This document shows, in pieces, positions 7,973-15,845 of a DNA stretch of 64,000 bases (position 1 is the first letter of the stretch; each line of letters starts with the position of its first letter). The position numbers and the translations under genes are program-made. Source of the DNA: Agromyces protaetiae (lineage in GTDB: Bacteria; Actinomycetota; Actinomycetes; Actinomycetales; Microbacteriaceae); the NCBI RefSeq assembly GCF_004135405.1, contig NZ_CP035491.1, positions 1,674,001 through 1,738,000 on the forward strand. Reading direction: 5' to 3'. A model generated the notes under the pieces. It was not told the DNA's origin, ran no database searches, and saw only the letters and a program-made list of their open reading frames with translations.

Positions 7973-8908
7973 ATGACCTTGCCCACCGGTGAACAGTACG
8001 TGCTCGAGACCTCCACCTCGAGCGGCGAACTCCGTGCGACCATCACCGGGGTCGCGGCTTCCCTCCGCACGCTCAGCATCGACGGCGTCGACCTCGTGCC
8101 GCCCTACGGCGAAGACCAGACGCCGCCGTCGGCAGCCGGCATCGTGCTCGTGCCGTGGCCGAACCGCATCCGCGACGGCAAGTGGACCCACGACGGCGTC
8201 GAGCACCGACTCGCGATCACCGAGCCCAAGCTCGACAACGCCATCCACGGCCTCCTCCGCTACACCGAGTACCGCGAGGTCGCACGCGAACGCGACTCGG
8301 TGACCCTCGGCGCGACGATCTACCCCCAGCTCGGCTACCCGTTTCTCCTCGAGACGGGCGTGCACTACGAGCTCGTGGCAGACGGGCTCAAGGTCACGCA
8401 CTACATCGAGAACCTCGGCGGGGAGCCCGCGCCCGTCGCCGTCGGCACGCACCCGTTCCTCAAGATCAGCGGCGTGCCGACCGAAGACCTCGTGCTCCGT
8501 CTCGACGCGGGCAGCCACATCGAGGTCGACGAGCGGCTGCTTCCGACGGGCGAAGTCCCCGTCGACGGCACCGAGTGGGACTTCCGCGAGGGCCGCCGCG
8601 TCGGAGACGTGTCGCTCGACGACGCGTTCGGCGAGGTCGCCGCGGTCGACGGGTTCGTCGAGCACACCCTCACCGCACCCGACGGCCGCCAGGTCGCGGT
8701 CTGGGCCGAGGAGGAGTTCGACTACGTGCAGGTGTTCACGACGCGCGAGTTCCCCGGAGAGGGCGGCGACGTCGCGATCGCGATCGAGCCGATGACGGCG
8801 CCCGCCGAGGCGTTCAACTCGGGTCGCGGACTGCGTTGGCTCGACCCGGGCGAGCAGTTGCGTCTCACGTGGGGCATCCGCTTCCGCGGATTCACGGCCG
8901 CCGAGTGA
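7973..8908 (+). CDS. Aldose 1-epimerase (mutarotase) family protein
   Basis: A 311-residue cytoplasmic sugar mutarotase that interconverts alpha and beta anomers of an aldose. Family marks are LVPWPNRIRDGKW (residues about 60-72), NAIHGLLR, the catalytic His in VGTHPFLK and the Glu-containing IEPMTAPAEAFNSG near the C-terminus. The length is normal for the bacterial GalM-like group. The start at ATG 7973 is preceded by TAGAGT (7960-7965) with 7 bases between, so translation is probably leaderless; this box overlaps the end of the XRE gene. It converges with the MarP-like gene 42 bases away. Confidence 0.88.
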   Translation: MTLPTGEQYVLETSTSSGELRATITGVAASLRTLSIDGVDLVPPYGEDQTPPSAAGIVLVPWPNRIRDGKWTHDGVEHRLAITEPKLDNAIHGLLRYTEYREVARERDSVTLGATIYPQLGYPFLLETGVHYELVADGLKVTHYIENLGGEPAPVAVGTHPFLKISGVPTEDLVLRLDAGSHIEVDERLLPTGEVPVDGTEWDFREGRRVGDVSLDDAFGEVAAVDGFVEHTLTAPDGRQVAVWAEEEFDYVQVFTTREFPGEGGDVAIAIEPMTAPAEAFNSGRGLRWLDPGEQLRLTWGIRFRGFTAAE

Positions 8909-8950
8909 CCGCGCGCTGAGTTCGTCGAGGCACGCCTGCCGGCGCGTGCG

Positions 8951-10132
8951 TCAGCGCACGCACGACCCGACGTCGACGGCGTCGACGAGGGCGGATGCCC
9001 GCGCCGCGAGCGGCGCCAACGTCGAAGCCGGGATCGCGTACCCGACGTCCGGGACGGTCTCGCTCTTCGCGAACACGATCGCGCCCACGTCACCGTCGAG
9101 TGTCAGCACAGGGCCGCCCGAGTTGCCGTGGTCGACCTTCGCGGCGAGCGTCGTGACGTCGCGCGTCGACCGCACGCCGTCCTCGTCGATCGCGAGCGGC
9201 CCGGTTTCGAGGAAGCGTGCGGCGCGCAGTTCGTAGGGTCCGCCGAACGGGTAGCCGCCGATCGCCGCGTCGGTGCCGGTCGGCGGGTTCGCGGCGAGGT
9301 CGAGCGGTTCGACCCCCAACCCGTCGACGGCGATGAGCGCGAGGTCGGCGTCGCGGTCGATCGCGACCACGCGGCCCGGCAGCGGGATGCGCCCGGGCGC
9401 CTCGACGACGGGCTCGGGCACGCCCGCGACGACGTGCGCGTTCGTCACGACACGGTCGGGCGCGATGACGAAGCCCGAGCCCGACATGCTCACTCCGCAG
9501 CGGAACGCCAGTCCGCTGATGCGGACGACGGATGCCCCGGCCGCGACGAGGTCGGCATCGTCGAGTTCGCCTGTGGGCGGGGCAGGGGCCTCGGTCGGCC
9601 CGCCGATGACCTCGCCGAGCCAGGGGATCGCCCCGCCGAACGTCGCCGCACGGATCTCGGCGAGCGCCGCGCGCGCGGGCGTCGGCGTCACGGCGTCGAT
9701 GCCGCGCACGACCCAGGATCCCGCGACGACGGGTGTGAGGGCGGGGACGCCCATGGACGCGACGCCCGACGCCACGAGCGCGATCGCGAAGGCCGCGGCG
9801 ACGAGGTTGCCGATCGCGCCGAGCGTGCGGTCGAGCCATCCGAGCCTGATCGCCCGAGCGCCCCGGTTCAGAAGCCGCCCGAGCGCAGTGCCGACGACCG
9901 CTCCGACCGAGAGCAGGAGCGCCGCGGTGAGCACGACGGCAGCCGCGCGCCACATCGGACGATCGACGATTCCGCCGACCCACGGCATCGCGAAGAACGC
10001 GGCGACGCCGCCCGCGGCGAGGCCCGCGAGTCCCGCGGCTGTACGGAGCAGTCCCGAATGCCAGCCGTAGGCGAGCGCGCCGACCAGGACGACCACGAGG
10101 CCGACGTCGAGCAGGACGCTCCAACCGGACAT
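8951..10132 (-). CDS. MarP-like membrane serine protease (CvpA plus trypsin-like domain)
   Basis: A 393-residue protein. The N-terminal half (residues about 1-150) has four hydrophobic helices of the CvpA type, including VVLVGALAYGWHSGLLRTAAG. The second half is an extracytoplasmic trypsin-like protease with His in VTNAHVVAG, Asp in DRDADLALI and Ser in HGNSGGP, so the triad is complete. Two cysteines (FRCGVSMSG and the final SCVR) could form the regulatory disulphide known from Mycobacterium MarP, which is required for survival at acid pH. The start at 10132 is the Met just before the first helix. The gene is divergent from the LLM oxidoreductase with a 165-base gap. Confidence 0.85.
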   Translation of the reverse strand: MSGWSVLLDVGLVVVLVGALAYGWHSGLLRTAAGLAGLAAGGVAAFFAMPWVGGIVDRPMWRAAAVVLTAALLLSVGAVVGTALGRLLNRGARAIRLGWLDRTLGAIGNLVAAAFAIALVASGVASMGVPALTPVVAGSWVVRGIDAVTPTPARAALAEIRAATFGGAIPWLGEVIGGPTEAPAPPTGELDDADLVAAGASVVRISGLAFRCGVSMSGSGFVIAPDRVVTNAHVVAGVPEPVVEAPGRIPLPGRVVAIDRDADLALIAVDGLGVEPLDLAANPPTGTDAAIGGYPFGGPYELRAARFLETGPLAIDEDGVRSTRDVTTLAAKVDHGNSGGPVLTLDGDVGAIVFAKSETVPDVGYAIPASTLAPLAARASALVDAVDVGSCVR

Positions 10133-10297
10133 GCCCCCAGCCTGTCGGTCTCGCCTGTGATGTCGCCGAAGGCGCGCACGTGCGAAGCGAGGCGCACTTG
10201 TGGGAGTCCGACAACGAGCCGCCGCCGGTCGGGGCCGTTCGGTTAGGGTGAGGTGCCCGCGCGCCAGGCGCGGTCGTTGCACGACGAGGAGTGACGG

Positions 10298-11346
10298 ATG
10301 CGCGTCGGGATGTTCCTGAACTATGCGGGCGGGTTCCGCGAAGCGGCCGACGAAGTGGCCGAGCTCGAGGCATCCGGTGTCGATCTCGTCGCCGTCCCCG
10401 AGGCGTACTCCTTCGACGCCGTGAGCCAGCTCGGATTCCTCGCGGCGCGCACCGAACGGATGACGCTCATGAGCGGCATCCTGCAGCTCTACACGCGCAC
10501 GCCCACCCTCACCGCCATGACCGCCGCCGGTCTCGACTACGTGTCGGGCGGGCGTTTCGAGCTCGGCATCGGGGCCTCGGGGCCGCAGGTCATCGAGGGC
10601 TTCCACGGCGTGCGCTACGACGCGCCCCTCGGCCGCACGCGCGAACTCGTCGACATCTGCCGCCAGGTGTGGCGGCGCGAGCCCGTCGTGCACGAGGGCA
10701 AGAACTACTCGATCCCGCTGCCCGCCGACCGGGGTACGGGCCTCGGCAAACCGCTCAAGCTCATCAACCATCCCGTGCGCGACCGCATCCCGATCACGAT
10801 CGCCGCGCTCGGGCGAAGTCGGTCGAGCAGACCGCCGAGATCGCCGACGGCTGGCTGCCCATGTTCTTCCACCCCGAGCGCGCGGCCGCCGTGTGGGGCG
10901 ATGCGCTCGCCGCGGGCGCTGCGCGCCGTTCGCCCGACCTCGCCCCGCTCGACGTGTTCGCGAGCCCCGCGCTCGCGATCACCGAGGATCCCGCGCTCAT
11001 CGAAGCCGCGCTCGCCGCGGTGAAGCCCAACCTCGCGCTGTACATCGGCGGCATGGGTGCCCGCGGCAAGAACTTCTACAACGACCTCGTGTCGAGCTAC
11101 GGCTTCGCGGACGAGGCCCGGGTCATTCAGGACCTCTATCTCGAGGGTCGCAAGGCCGAGGCGATCGCGGCGGTGCCTGACGACCTCGTGCGCGCGATCA
11201 ACCTCATCGGCCCGGTCTCGTACGTCGCCGAGCGCGTCGCGGCGTTCAAGCAGGCGGGCGTCACGACCCTCACGGTCACGCCGCTCGGTCGGACATCGGC
11301 CGAGCGCGTGGCGCTCCTCGGAGGGCTGAAGCAGATCGCGGGCTGA
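10298..11346 (+). pseudogene. LLM-class flavin-dependent oxidoreductase, frameshifted as read
   Basis: A luciferase-like monooxygenase-fold oxidoreductase (FMN or F420 dependent; substrate unknown). The start at ATG 10298 has a good ribosome site (GAGGAG). The first frame runs through AGLDYVSGGRFELGIGASGPQV, written here as GGRFELGIGASGPQV, and IPITIAALG. The second frame continues KSVEQTAEIADGWLPMFFHP and ends at GGLKQIAG. Adding one G to the GGG at 10811-10813 restores IAALGAKSVEQTAE, a perfect family match of about 350 residues. Both halves are well conserved and show no other defect, so a missing base in the sequence is more likely than true inactivation. Confidence 0.8.
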
Positions 11347-11697
11347 GGCTCGCGTTTCGTGCCGTTCGTCCCGCAGTGGCTGCCTCTCCGGGCCGTTCGT
11401 CCCATTGTCGATTCATGAGAGAGAATCAGGATTCTCTCAGAAAAGACTCGAAAAAGGGTCTGGTGCGACCGTGCCCGGAGGGCTACCTTGTATTCACCGC
11501 ACGCGGTTGTGCGGAAGGGGAATCCTGGGGAGGAGCCGCCGTGACGGGAGCGATCGAGCCGACCGTGTGACCGGCGGCGGGGTGACCCGCCGGACCACAG
11601 CGGCTCGCGCTCCCGTCGGGCGGTGCCCGATGCTCGGGCGTTTATCACCGACGACGATGTCGCCCTGGGACGGCATGGAAACCCGAACCCGATGAAG
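11347..11697. other. 351-base non-coding stretch before tRNA-Lys
   Basis: I see no convincing gene here. It contains an A+T-rich patch (11405-11460) with a palindrome at 11419-11438, and a small hairpin GCCCGA-TGC-TCGGGC near 11629-11643 followed by GTTTAT, which could end a short transcript. Open frames present are short, lack family resemblance and have no clear ribosome site. Confidence 0.4.
11419..11438. repeat. A+T-rich palindrome, 9-bp arms
   Basis: GAGAGAATC (11419-11427) is repeated inverted as GATTCTCTC (11430-11438) with AG between. A 20-bp palindrome of this form, in a locally A+T-rich patch of a G+C-rich genome, could be an operator. No adjacent gene is clearly its target. Confidence 0.4.
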
Positions 11698-11770
11698 TAC
11701 CCCCGGTGGGGCTCGAACCCACGACCCGCGACTTAAAAGGACGCTGCTCTGCCAACTGAGCTACAGGGGT
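11698..11770 (-). tRNA. tRNA-Lys (anticodon TTT)
   Basis: Read on the minus strand, a 73-nt cloverleaf begins ACCCCTGTAGCTCAG and ends CGGGGGTA. The acceptor pairs ACCCCTG with CGGGGGT, the D arm is GCTC/GAGC, the anticodon loop is CTTTTAA (anticodon TTT, lysine) and the T arm is GTGGG-TTCGAGC-CCCAC. The anticodon stem has one internal T-T mismatch. The 3' CCA is not encoded. Confidence 0.9.
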
Positions 11771-11910
11771 GCAATGTCGCATGGTAAGCGTAACTTATCT
11801 GCGATGAAGCGCTGTTCAGGATGTCAGCGGCTCTTGTCCCACGCTGAGTTCAATGTGCGTCGAGCCTCGCACCCGACCGCCATCCATCCGGCCGGAGTAG
11901 TCTGTCGCGA

Positions 11911-12549
11911 ATGGCCGCCGACTACCACCGCCCTACGAGGTTCCCGCCCGGCATGTTCGAGGCGTATCAGGGCGCGGCCGATCCGGCCCAGGTGAGCCGG
12001 GTCGCGCACGACACCGCCGCGGCGCTCCTCGCGCGCGTCCGTGAGAACCCCGACCCCGAGATCGTCGAGCGGCTCGTGTCGTACACCGATAGCCACGGCA
12101 TCGACACGATCGCCGAGTTGTGGGCGCAGGCGTCGCCCAAGAGCCTGCCGGGAGCGCTCTGGCGGCTCTACCTTCTGCGCACGCTCATCCGGCAGGATCC
12201 GCGCGGCATCGCCCTCGCGTTCCAGCGGGGCAGCGAGGTTTCGCACACGATCGACCAGGTCGTCGCGGGAGCGGCGATCCCGACCGGCCCCGACGAGGTG
12301 CGCGAGCTCGCCGACACGATCCTGCACGGCGTGTTCGCGGGCGACTTCGCCGTCGCGCTCGAGCGCGCGTCGGCGTTCTGCCGGGTGACGTCGGCCGGCT
12401 TCGCCGACCTCGCGGACGACGCGGATGTCTCGGACGCCGTGCACCCCGACCGGCCGACCGAGTACACCCGGCGGGCGCTCCGCCTCACCGAGCTCGCGGA
12501 CGAGTTCACGGCGTGCGCGCGTCTCTGGCGGCACGATTCGCTCGACTGA
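11911..12549 (+). CDS. Conserved actinobacterial protein of unknown function
   Basis: A 212-residue soluble, mainly helical protein. It begins MAADYHRPTRFPPGMFEAYQ and has a stretch LVSYTDSHGIDTIAELWAQ. Proteins like this are widespread in Microbacteriaceae and some are labelled 'DNA-directed RNA polymerase subunit beta', a label I would not trust: no RNA polymerase motif is visible and it is far too short. The start at ATG 11911 is supported by TAGTCT (11898-11903) 7 bases upstream, giving a leaderless transcript. It stands alone, divergent from tRNA-Lys. Confidence 0.75.
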   Translation: MAADYHRPTRFPPGMFEAYQGAADPAQVSRVAHDTAAALLARVRENPDPEIVERLVSYTDSHGIDTIAELWAQASPKSLPGALWRLYLLRTLIRQDPRGIALAFQRGSEVSHTIDQVVAGAAIPTGPDEVRELADTILHGVFAGDFAVALERASAFCRVTSAGFADLADDADVSDAVHPDRPTEYTRRALRLTELADEFTACARLWRHDSLD

Positions 12550-12656
12550 GCGGTGCATCGGCCGGCCGCGGTGCGGCGACGCGAACGGGGCGGCGCACCC
12601 TGTTTCGGATGCGTGAACGTTCGGCGCCCGCGGAATACGCGACCGCTCGGCTCCGT

Positions 12657-12746
12657 TAGAATCTTCTAGCCGGGCCGCAGTAACCCCGGGCTCCAATATT
12701 CGCCGCTGCGAGCGGCCTCGCGCCGAGAGGCGTTTCTGCGGCCCGG
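12657..12746 (+). other. Candidate structured RNA element with its own -10 box
   Basis: A TAGAAT box (12657-12662) is followed by a foldable segment closed by a perfect 11-bp stem, CCGGGCCGCAG (12670-12680) with CTGCGGCCCGG (12736-12746). Inside are two 5-bp hairpins, CCGCT/AGCGG (12703-12715) and GCCTC/GAGGC (12715-12731). It lies between convergent genes, so it may only be a two-way terminator, but the branched shape and promoter-like box allow a small RNA. No known RNA family was recognised. Confidence 0.35.
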
Positions 12747-12775
12747 TATTCTCTTGCCCGGGCGGCTGTTTCCGC

Positions 12776-13758
12776 CTACGCCTCGGCCGCGGCCCACGCT
12801 GTCGTGTGCGTCGCGAGGTCGGTGATGCCTTCTCGTCCGCTCGGCGAGTGCGTGGCGATCATCCGTCCGGGCCGCACACGGTCGTCGGTCGCCCAGAGCG
12901 CGGCGAGCGCCGCATCGGCGTCGGCGTCGCCGCGATCGGCGTCGACCGTGAGCTGCGCGATGCGGTCGGCGAGGGCGACGGATGCCTCGGGGATCGGTTC
13001 GTTCGGCTCCGCCATCGCCCCCCAGCCGTCCCACAGCAGCAGTTCGGTGCGCATGCGGTGGGCGAGGTCGCCGAGCACGTAGCCGTGCACGAACCAGGGC
13101 CCGGCGTACGGCGATCCCGGGTGAACCCCGTATCCCGAGAGGTCGGTGCGCCCGGCGCGGTGGGCGAGCCACCCCTCGGCGGCGGTTTCGAACGGCGCCC
13201 CCTCGCCGGAGGCGAGGTCGTGCGGGTCGAACGGGTCGCCGAACTCGGACGTGAAGTCGGCCGCGAGCTCGGGGTCGAACCGGCGCCAGCGCCACCTGCC
13301 GTTGCCCTCACCGCCCCGCTCGACGTATTCGACGACGACGTGGTCGTGCCGGAATCCGGGGAGAAGTAGTCGGCGAAGCCGAGCCTGGTGCGGGCGGGCA
13401 CGCCGTGAGCGCGCAGGATCGACACGGCGAGGAGGCTGTGGTCGCGGCAGCATCCGCCGACGCGTTCGGCTGACGCGCGTGGCCGGTCGAGCGGGCCGTC
13501 GCAGCGCGAGGCGGCCGCATCGAGGATCGCGGCGACCCAGCGGCGGTCGATGTCGGCGAGCTGATCGGGGGTCGGCGGAACCGGGTCGCCGCGGTAGTGG
13601 GCGATCGTCGCGGTGACGGCGCGATGGATGTCGCGGGGCTCGGGCGCGACGGCTGCCACGAGTGCGGCGTGCCGGCCCGGGTCGGAGTAGGGCGACTGGG
13701 CGGCGAAGGCGGCGGCAGCGGGTGCGGCGGAGCCGGTGGGGGCGTGCGAGTCGATCAT
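12776..13758 (-). pseudogene. Transglutaminase-like protein, frameshifted as read
   Basis: A member of the transglutaminase-like (cysteine protease fold) superfamily, about 327 residues when repaired. The first frame from ATG 13758 carries the catalytic Cys in ERVGGCCRDHSLLAV and continues to LGFADYFSP. The second frame holds the His and Asp: GFRHDHVVVEY and WRRFDPELAADF, and runs to the stop at 12776. The join needs one extra base in the CCGGGG at 13356-13361. The gene's start overlaps the MerR stop (ATGA), so the two are cotranscribed. The substrate is unknown. As with the other broken genes here, a sequencing indel is likely. Confidence 0.75.
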
Positions 13759-14657
13759 GCGCTCACCCTCGGCCCTGCCCCTGGGGCGGGGTCAACACCG
13801 GCCGGCGTCGGTCGCGCGAACGGCGTCGCGACGAGCATCGCGACGGCGTCGGGGTCGTCGGGCCACGGCCCGGGGTACCACTCGCGCGACGACGCGAGCG
13901 GGCCCGACCCCGCCGCGCGTTCGACGGCGACGAAGAAGTCGAGCAGGTCGGGGAACACGACCTCGCGTGCCGTGACGTCGACGACGGCGAACTCAGCCGC
14001 GGGTTCGACACGCAGCACCATCGGCCCGGACGGCAGTGCCGGGCCGGTGAACGCGACGCACGTCTCGATGCGACCGGCGAGGTCGCGGCCCACGTGGCCG
14101 TGGTAGATCACGGTGTGCCCGGGAAGCGGCTCGGCGCCGGAGTCGGCGATCCTGGCGCGCAGTTCGAGCACGTCGGCGATGAAGGTCGGCACGAGCGATG
14201 CCTGGTCGACGACACGCGTGATCGTCGCGACCGTCTGCGCTTCGCGGTGCTCGATGCGCACCCGTGCGGCCACCGCAGACGGCGGGGTCGCAGACGGCGC
14301 GGACGAGGCATCCGGAACCGCGCTGCCGCCGTTCTCGAGACCTGCCCAGACGCGCTCGACCGATTCGGTCTTCGCGCGGAATCGCGCGTGCTCGCCCGCC
14401 CACCATGCGAGCAACCGCTCGCGAACCGTCTCGGGCGGCCCGTCGAGCACTTCGGCGACGGTCGCGAGCGGCATGTCGAGTCGGCGGAGGAGCCCGATCG
14501 CCCTCCCGCGGGCGATCTGCGCGGGCGAGTAGCGCCGGTAGCCGGTCGCGGGATCGACCTCGGCTGGCACGAGCAGGCCGTTGGCGGCGTAGAGCCGAAG
14601 TGCCTTCTGCGAGAGCCCGGACGCACGGCTCATCTCACCGGTCCCGAGCGCGCGCAT
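13755..14657 (-). CDS. MerR-family regulator with GyrI-like effector domain
   Basis: A 300-residue transcription regulator. Residues about 5-72 are the MerR winged helix: GEMSRASGLSQKALRLYAAN and GYRRYSPAQIARGRAIGLLR. The C-terminal half (about 130-290) resembles the GyrI/BmrR small-molecule-binding domain, with HTVIYHGHVGRDLAGRIETC. It would twist its promoter on ligand binding. It is first in a two-gene operon with the transglutaminase-like gene (4-base overlap) and divergent from the aminotransferase gene only 48 bases away, so it may control both directions. A TAGCGT box (14664-14669) lies 6 bases before its ATG. Confidence 0.85.
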   Translation of the reverse strand: MRALGTGEMSRASGLSQKALRLYAANGLLVPAEVDPATGYRRYSPAQIARGRAIGLLRRLDMPLATVAEVLDGPPETVRERLLAWWAGEHARFRAKTESVERVWAGLENGGSAVPDASSAPSATPPSAVAARVRIEHREAQTVATITRVVDQASLVPTFIADVLELRARIADSGAEPLPGHTVIYHGHVGRDLAGRIETCVAFTGPALPSGPMVLRVEPAAEFAVVDVTAREVVFPDLLDFFVAVERAAGSGPLASSREWYPGPWPDDPDAVAMLVATPFARPTPAGVDPAPGAGPRVSA

Positions 14658-14663
14658 GCGACG

Positions 14664-14699
14664 ACGCTAGCCGAGCCCGCCGACATCCGCGCGTAGCAT
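14664..14699. promoter_or_regulatory. Divergent pair of leaderless-type -10 boxes
   Basis: Within the 48-base gap between merR and the aminotransferase gene there is TAGCGT on the minus strand (14664-14669) and TAGCAT on the plus strand (14694-14699). Each is exactly 6 bases from its ATG, so both transcripts should start at or next to the start codon. No spacer remains for a separate operator except between the two boxes. Confidence 0.6.
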
Positions 14700-14705
14700 C
14701 GTTGC

Positions 14706-15593
14706 ATGCCCGAGAACGTCACGCTCCTCATCACGCCCATCGCCGCCGACGAGGAGGTCGTCGACCTCGAGGCGACGTTCCGAGAGGTGGATGCCTCGGA
14801 GCCGGCCTTGCGGGTCGGGGAGCTCTCGACGCAGCGCGGCGACGGCATCTTCGAGACCATCGGGTTCGTCGACGGGCACGCGCAAGAGGTGCGTCCGCAC
14901 CTCGAACGGCTGCGCAATTCGGCGCGCATCTGCGAGCTGCCCGAGCCGAATCTCGCGCAGTGGGAGGCCGCGATCGCGAGGGCGTCGGCGGCGCTGCCGA
15001 CGACGGGGGAGTACGGCATCAAGCTCGTCCTCAGCCGCGGCATCGAGCATGGGCCGACGCCGACGGCGTGGCTCACGGCGAACCCCGCCGCCGACCAGCG
15101 TGCCGCGCGCGAGCACGGCGTTCGGGTCGTCACCCTCGATCGCGGGTACGACCGCGGCGCGGCCGAGCGTGCGCCGTGGCTGCTCCTCGGGGCGAAGACG
15201 CTGTCGTACGCGGTCAACATGGCGGCGATCCGCGAGGCGAAGCGCCGCGGCGCCGACGACACGGTGTTCGTCTCGAGCGACGGGTACGTCATGGAGGGTC
15301 CGACGTCGAGCGTCATCCTGCGTCGCGACGGCGTCTATTCGACGCCCGCGCCGACGGGTGCGATCCTGCACGGGACGACGCAGTTGAGCCTCTTCGAGTA
15401 CCTCGAGGCGCGCGGTGAGCGGGTGGAGTATCGGGATGTCCCGATCGACGAACTTCGTTCGGCGGATGCCGCGTGGCTCGTGTCGAGCGTGCGTCTCGCC
15501 GCCGGGATCACGGCGATCGACGGCGTTCCGTTCCCGTTCGACGCCGACGAGACGGCGGCATTCAACGCGTATCTGCTGACGCCGCGCGACTGA
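14706..15593 (+). CDS. pabC: Class IV PLP aminotransferase / aminodeoxychorismate lyase-like protein
   Basis: A 295-residue fold-type IV pyridoxal-phosphate enzyme. STQRGDGIFETIG is the N-terminal motif, the cofactor lysine is in GAKTLSYAVNM (about residue 165), and VMEGPTSSVIL binds the phosphate. The family includes aminodeoxychorismate lyase (para-aminobenzoate branch of folate synthesis) and branched-chain or D-amino acid aminotransferases; PabC is the best fit by length and motifs but the substrate is not certain. The start ATG 14706 follows TAGCAT by 6 bases. Confidence 0.75.
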   Translation: MPENVTLLITPIAADEEVVDLEATFREVDASEPALRVGELSTQRGDGIFETIGFVDGHAQEVRPHLERLRNSARICELPEPNLAQWEAAIARASAALPTTGEYGIKLVLSRGIEHGPTPTAWLTANPAADQRAAREHGVRVVTLDRGYDRGAAERAPWLLLGAKTLSYAVNMAAIREAKRRGADDTVFVSSDGYVMEGPTSSVILRRDGVYSTPAPTGAILHGTTQLSLFEYLEARGERVEYRDVPIDELRSADAAWLVSSVRLAAGITAIDGVPFPFDADETAAFNAYLLTPRD

Positions 15594-15694
15594 AGGCCGC
15601 GTCAGCCGGGGCAACCCCCGGCCTCTGCGCGCGCGGCGACGTTTCCACAACTCGCACCCCCAAAACCGGGTGTCGTTCGGTTCTGTCGGTAATG

Positions 15695-15736
15695 TGTCAC
15701 ATCACACCGCGCGGGACGCGGTGACGTCACATGACA
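15695..15736. promoter_or_regulatory. Imperfect palindrome upstream of the large LuxR gene
   Basis: CACCGCG (15705-15711) and CGCGGTG (15717-15723) flank CGGGA; outside them TGTCA (15695-15699) and TGACA (15732-15736) extend the symmetry. The right side also contains GTGACGTCAC. This lies about 110 bases upstream of the LuxR-family start in a 250-base gap and may be an operator. The rest of the gap, 15737-15845, has an A+T-rich promoter-like patch with TAACAT (15803-15808). Confidence 0.35.
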
Positions 15737-15845
15737 TCTCCCCCGAACGGGGTGTTGCGTCATCTTTATGCACATGGGTCGCAACGACTTTGTAAATGTT
15801 GCTAACATAACCGCACGCGATGGCGACGAGGCGAGCGGAGGCCGT

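Noticed and set aside
11911..12549. RNA polymerase beta subunit
   Set aside because: Similar short proteins carry that label, but no polymerase motif is present and the length is far too small.
15594..15845. Riboswitch or CRP-type site upstream of the LuxR gene
   Set aside because: TGTGTCACATCACA is close to a CRP-like motif but has the wrong spacing (14 instead of 16 bases); no riboswitch fold was recognised.
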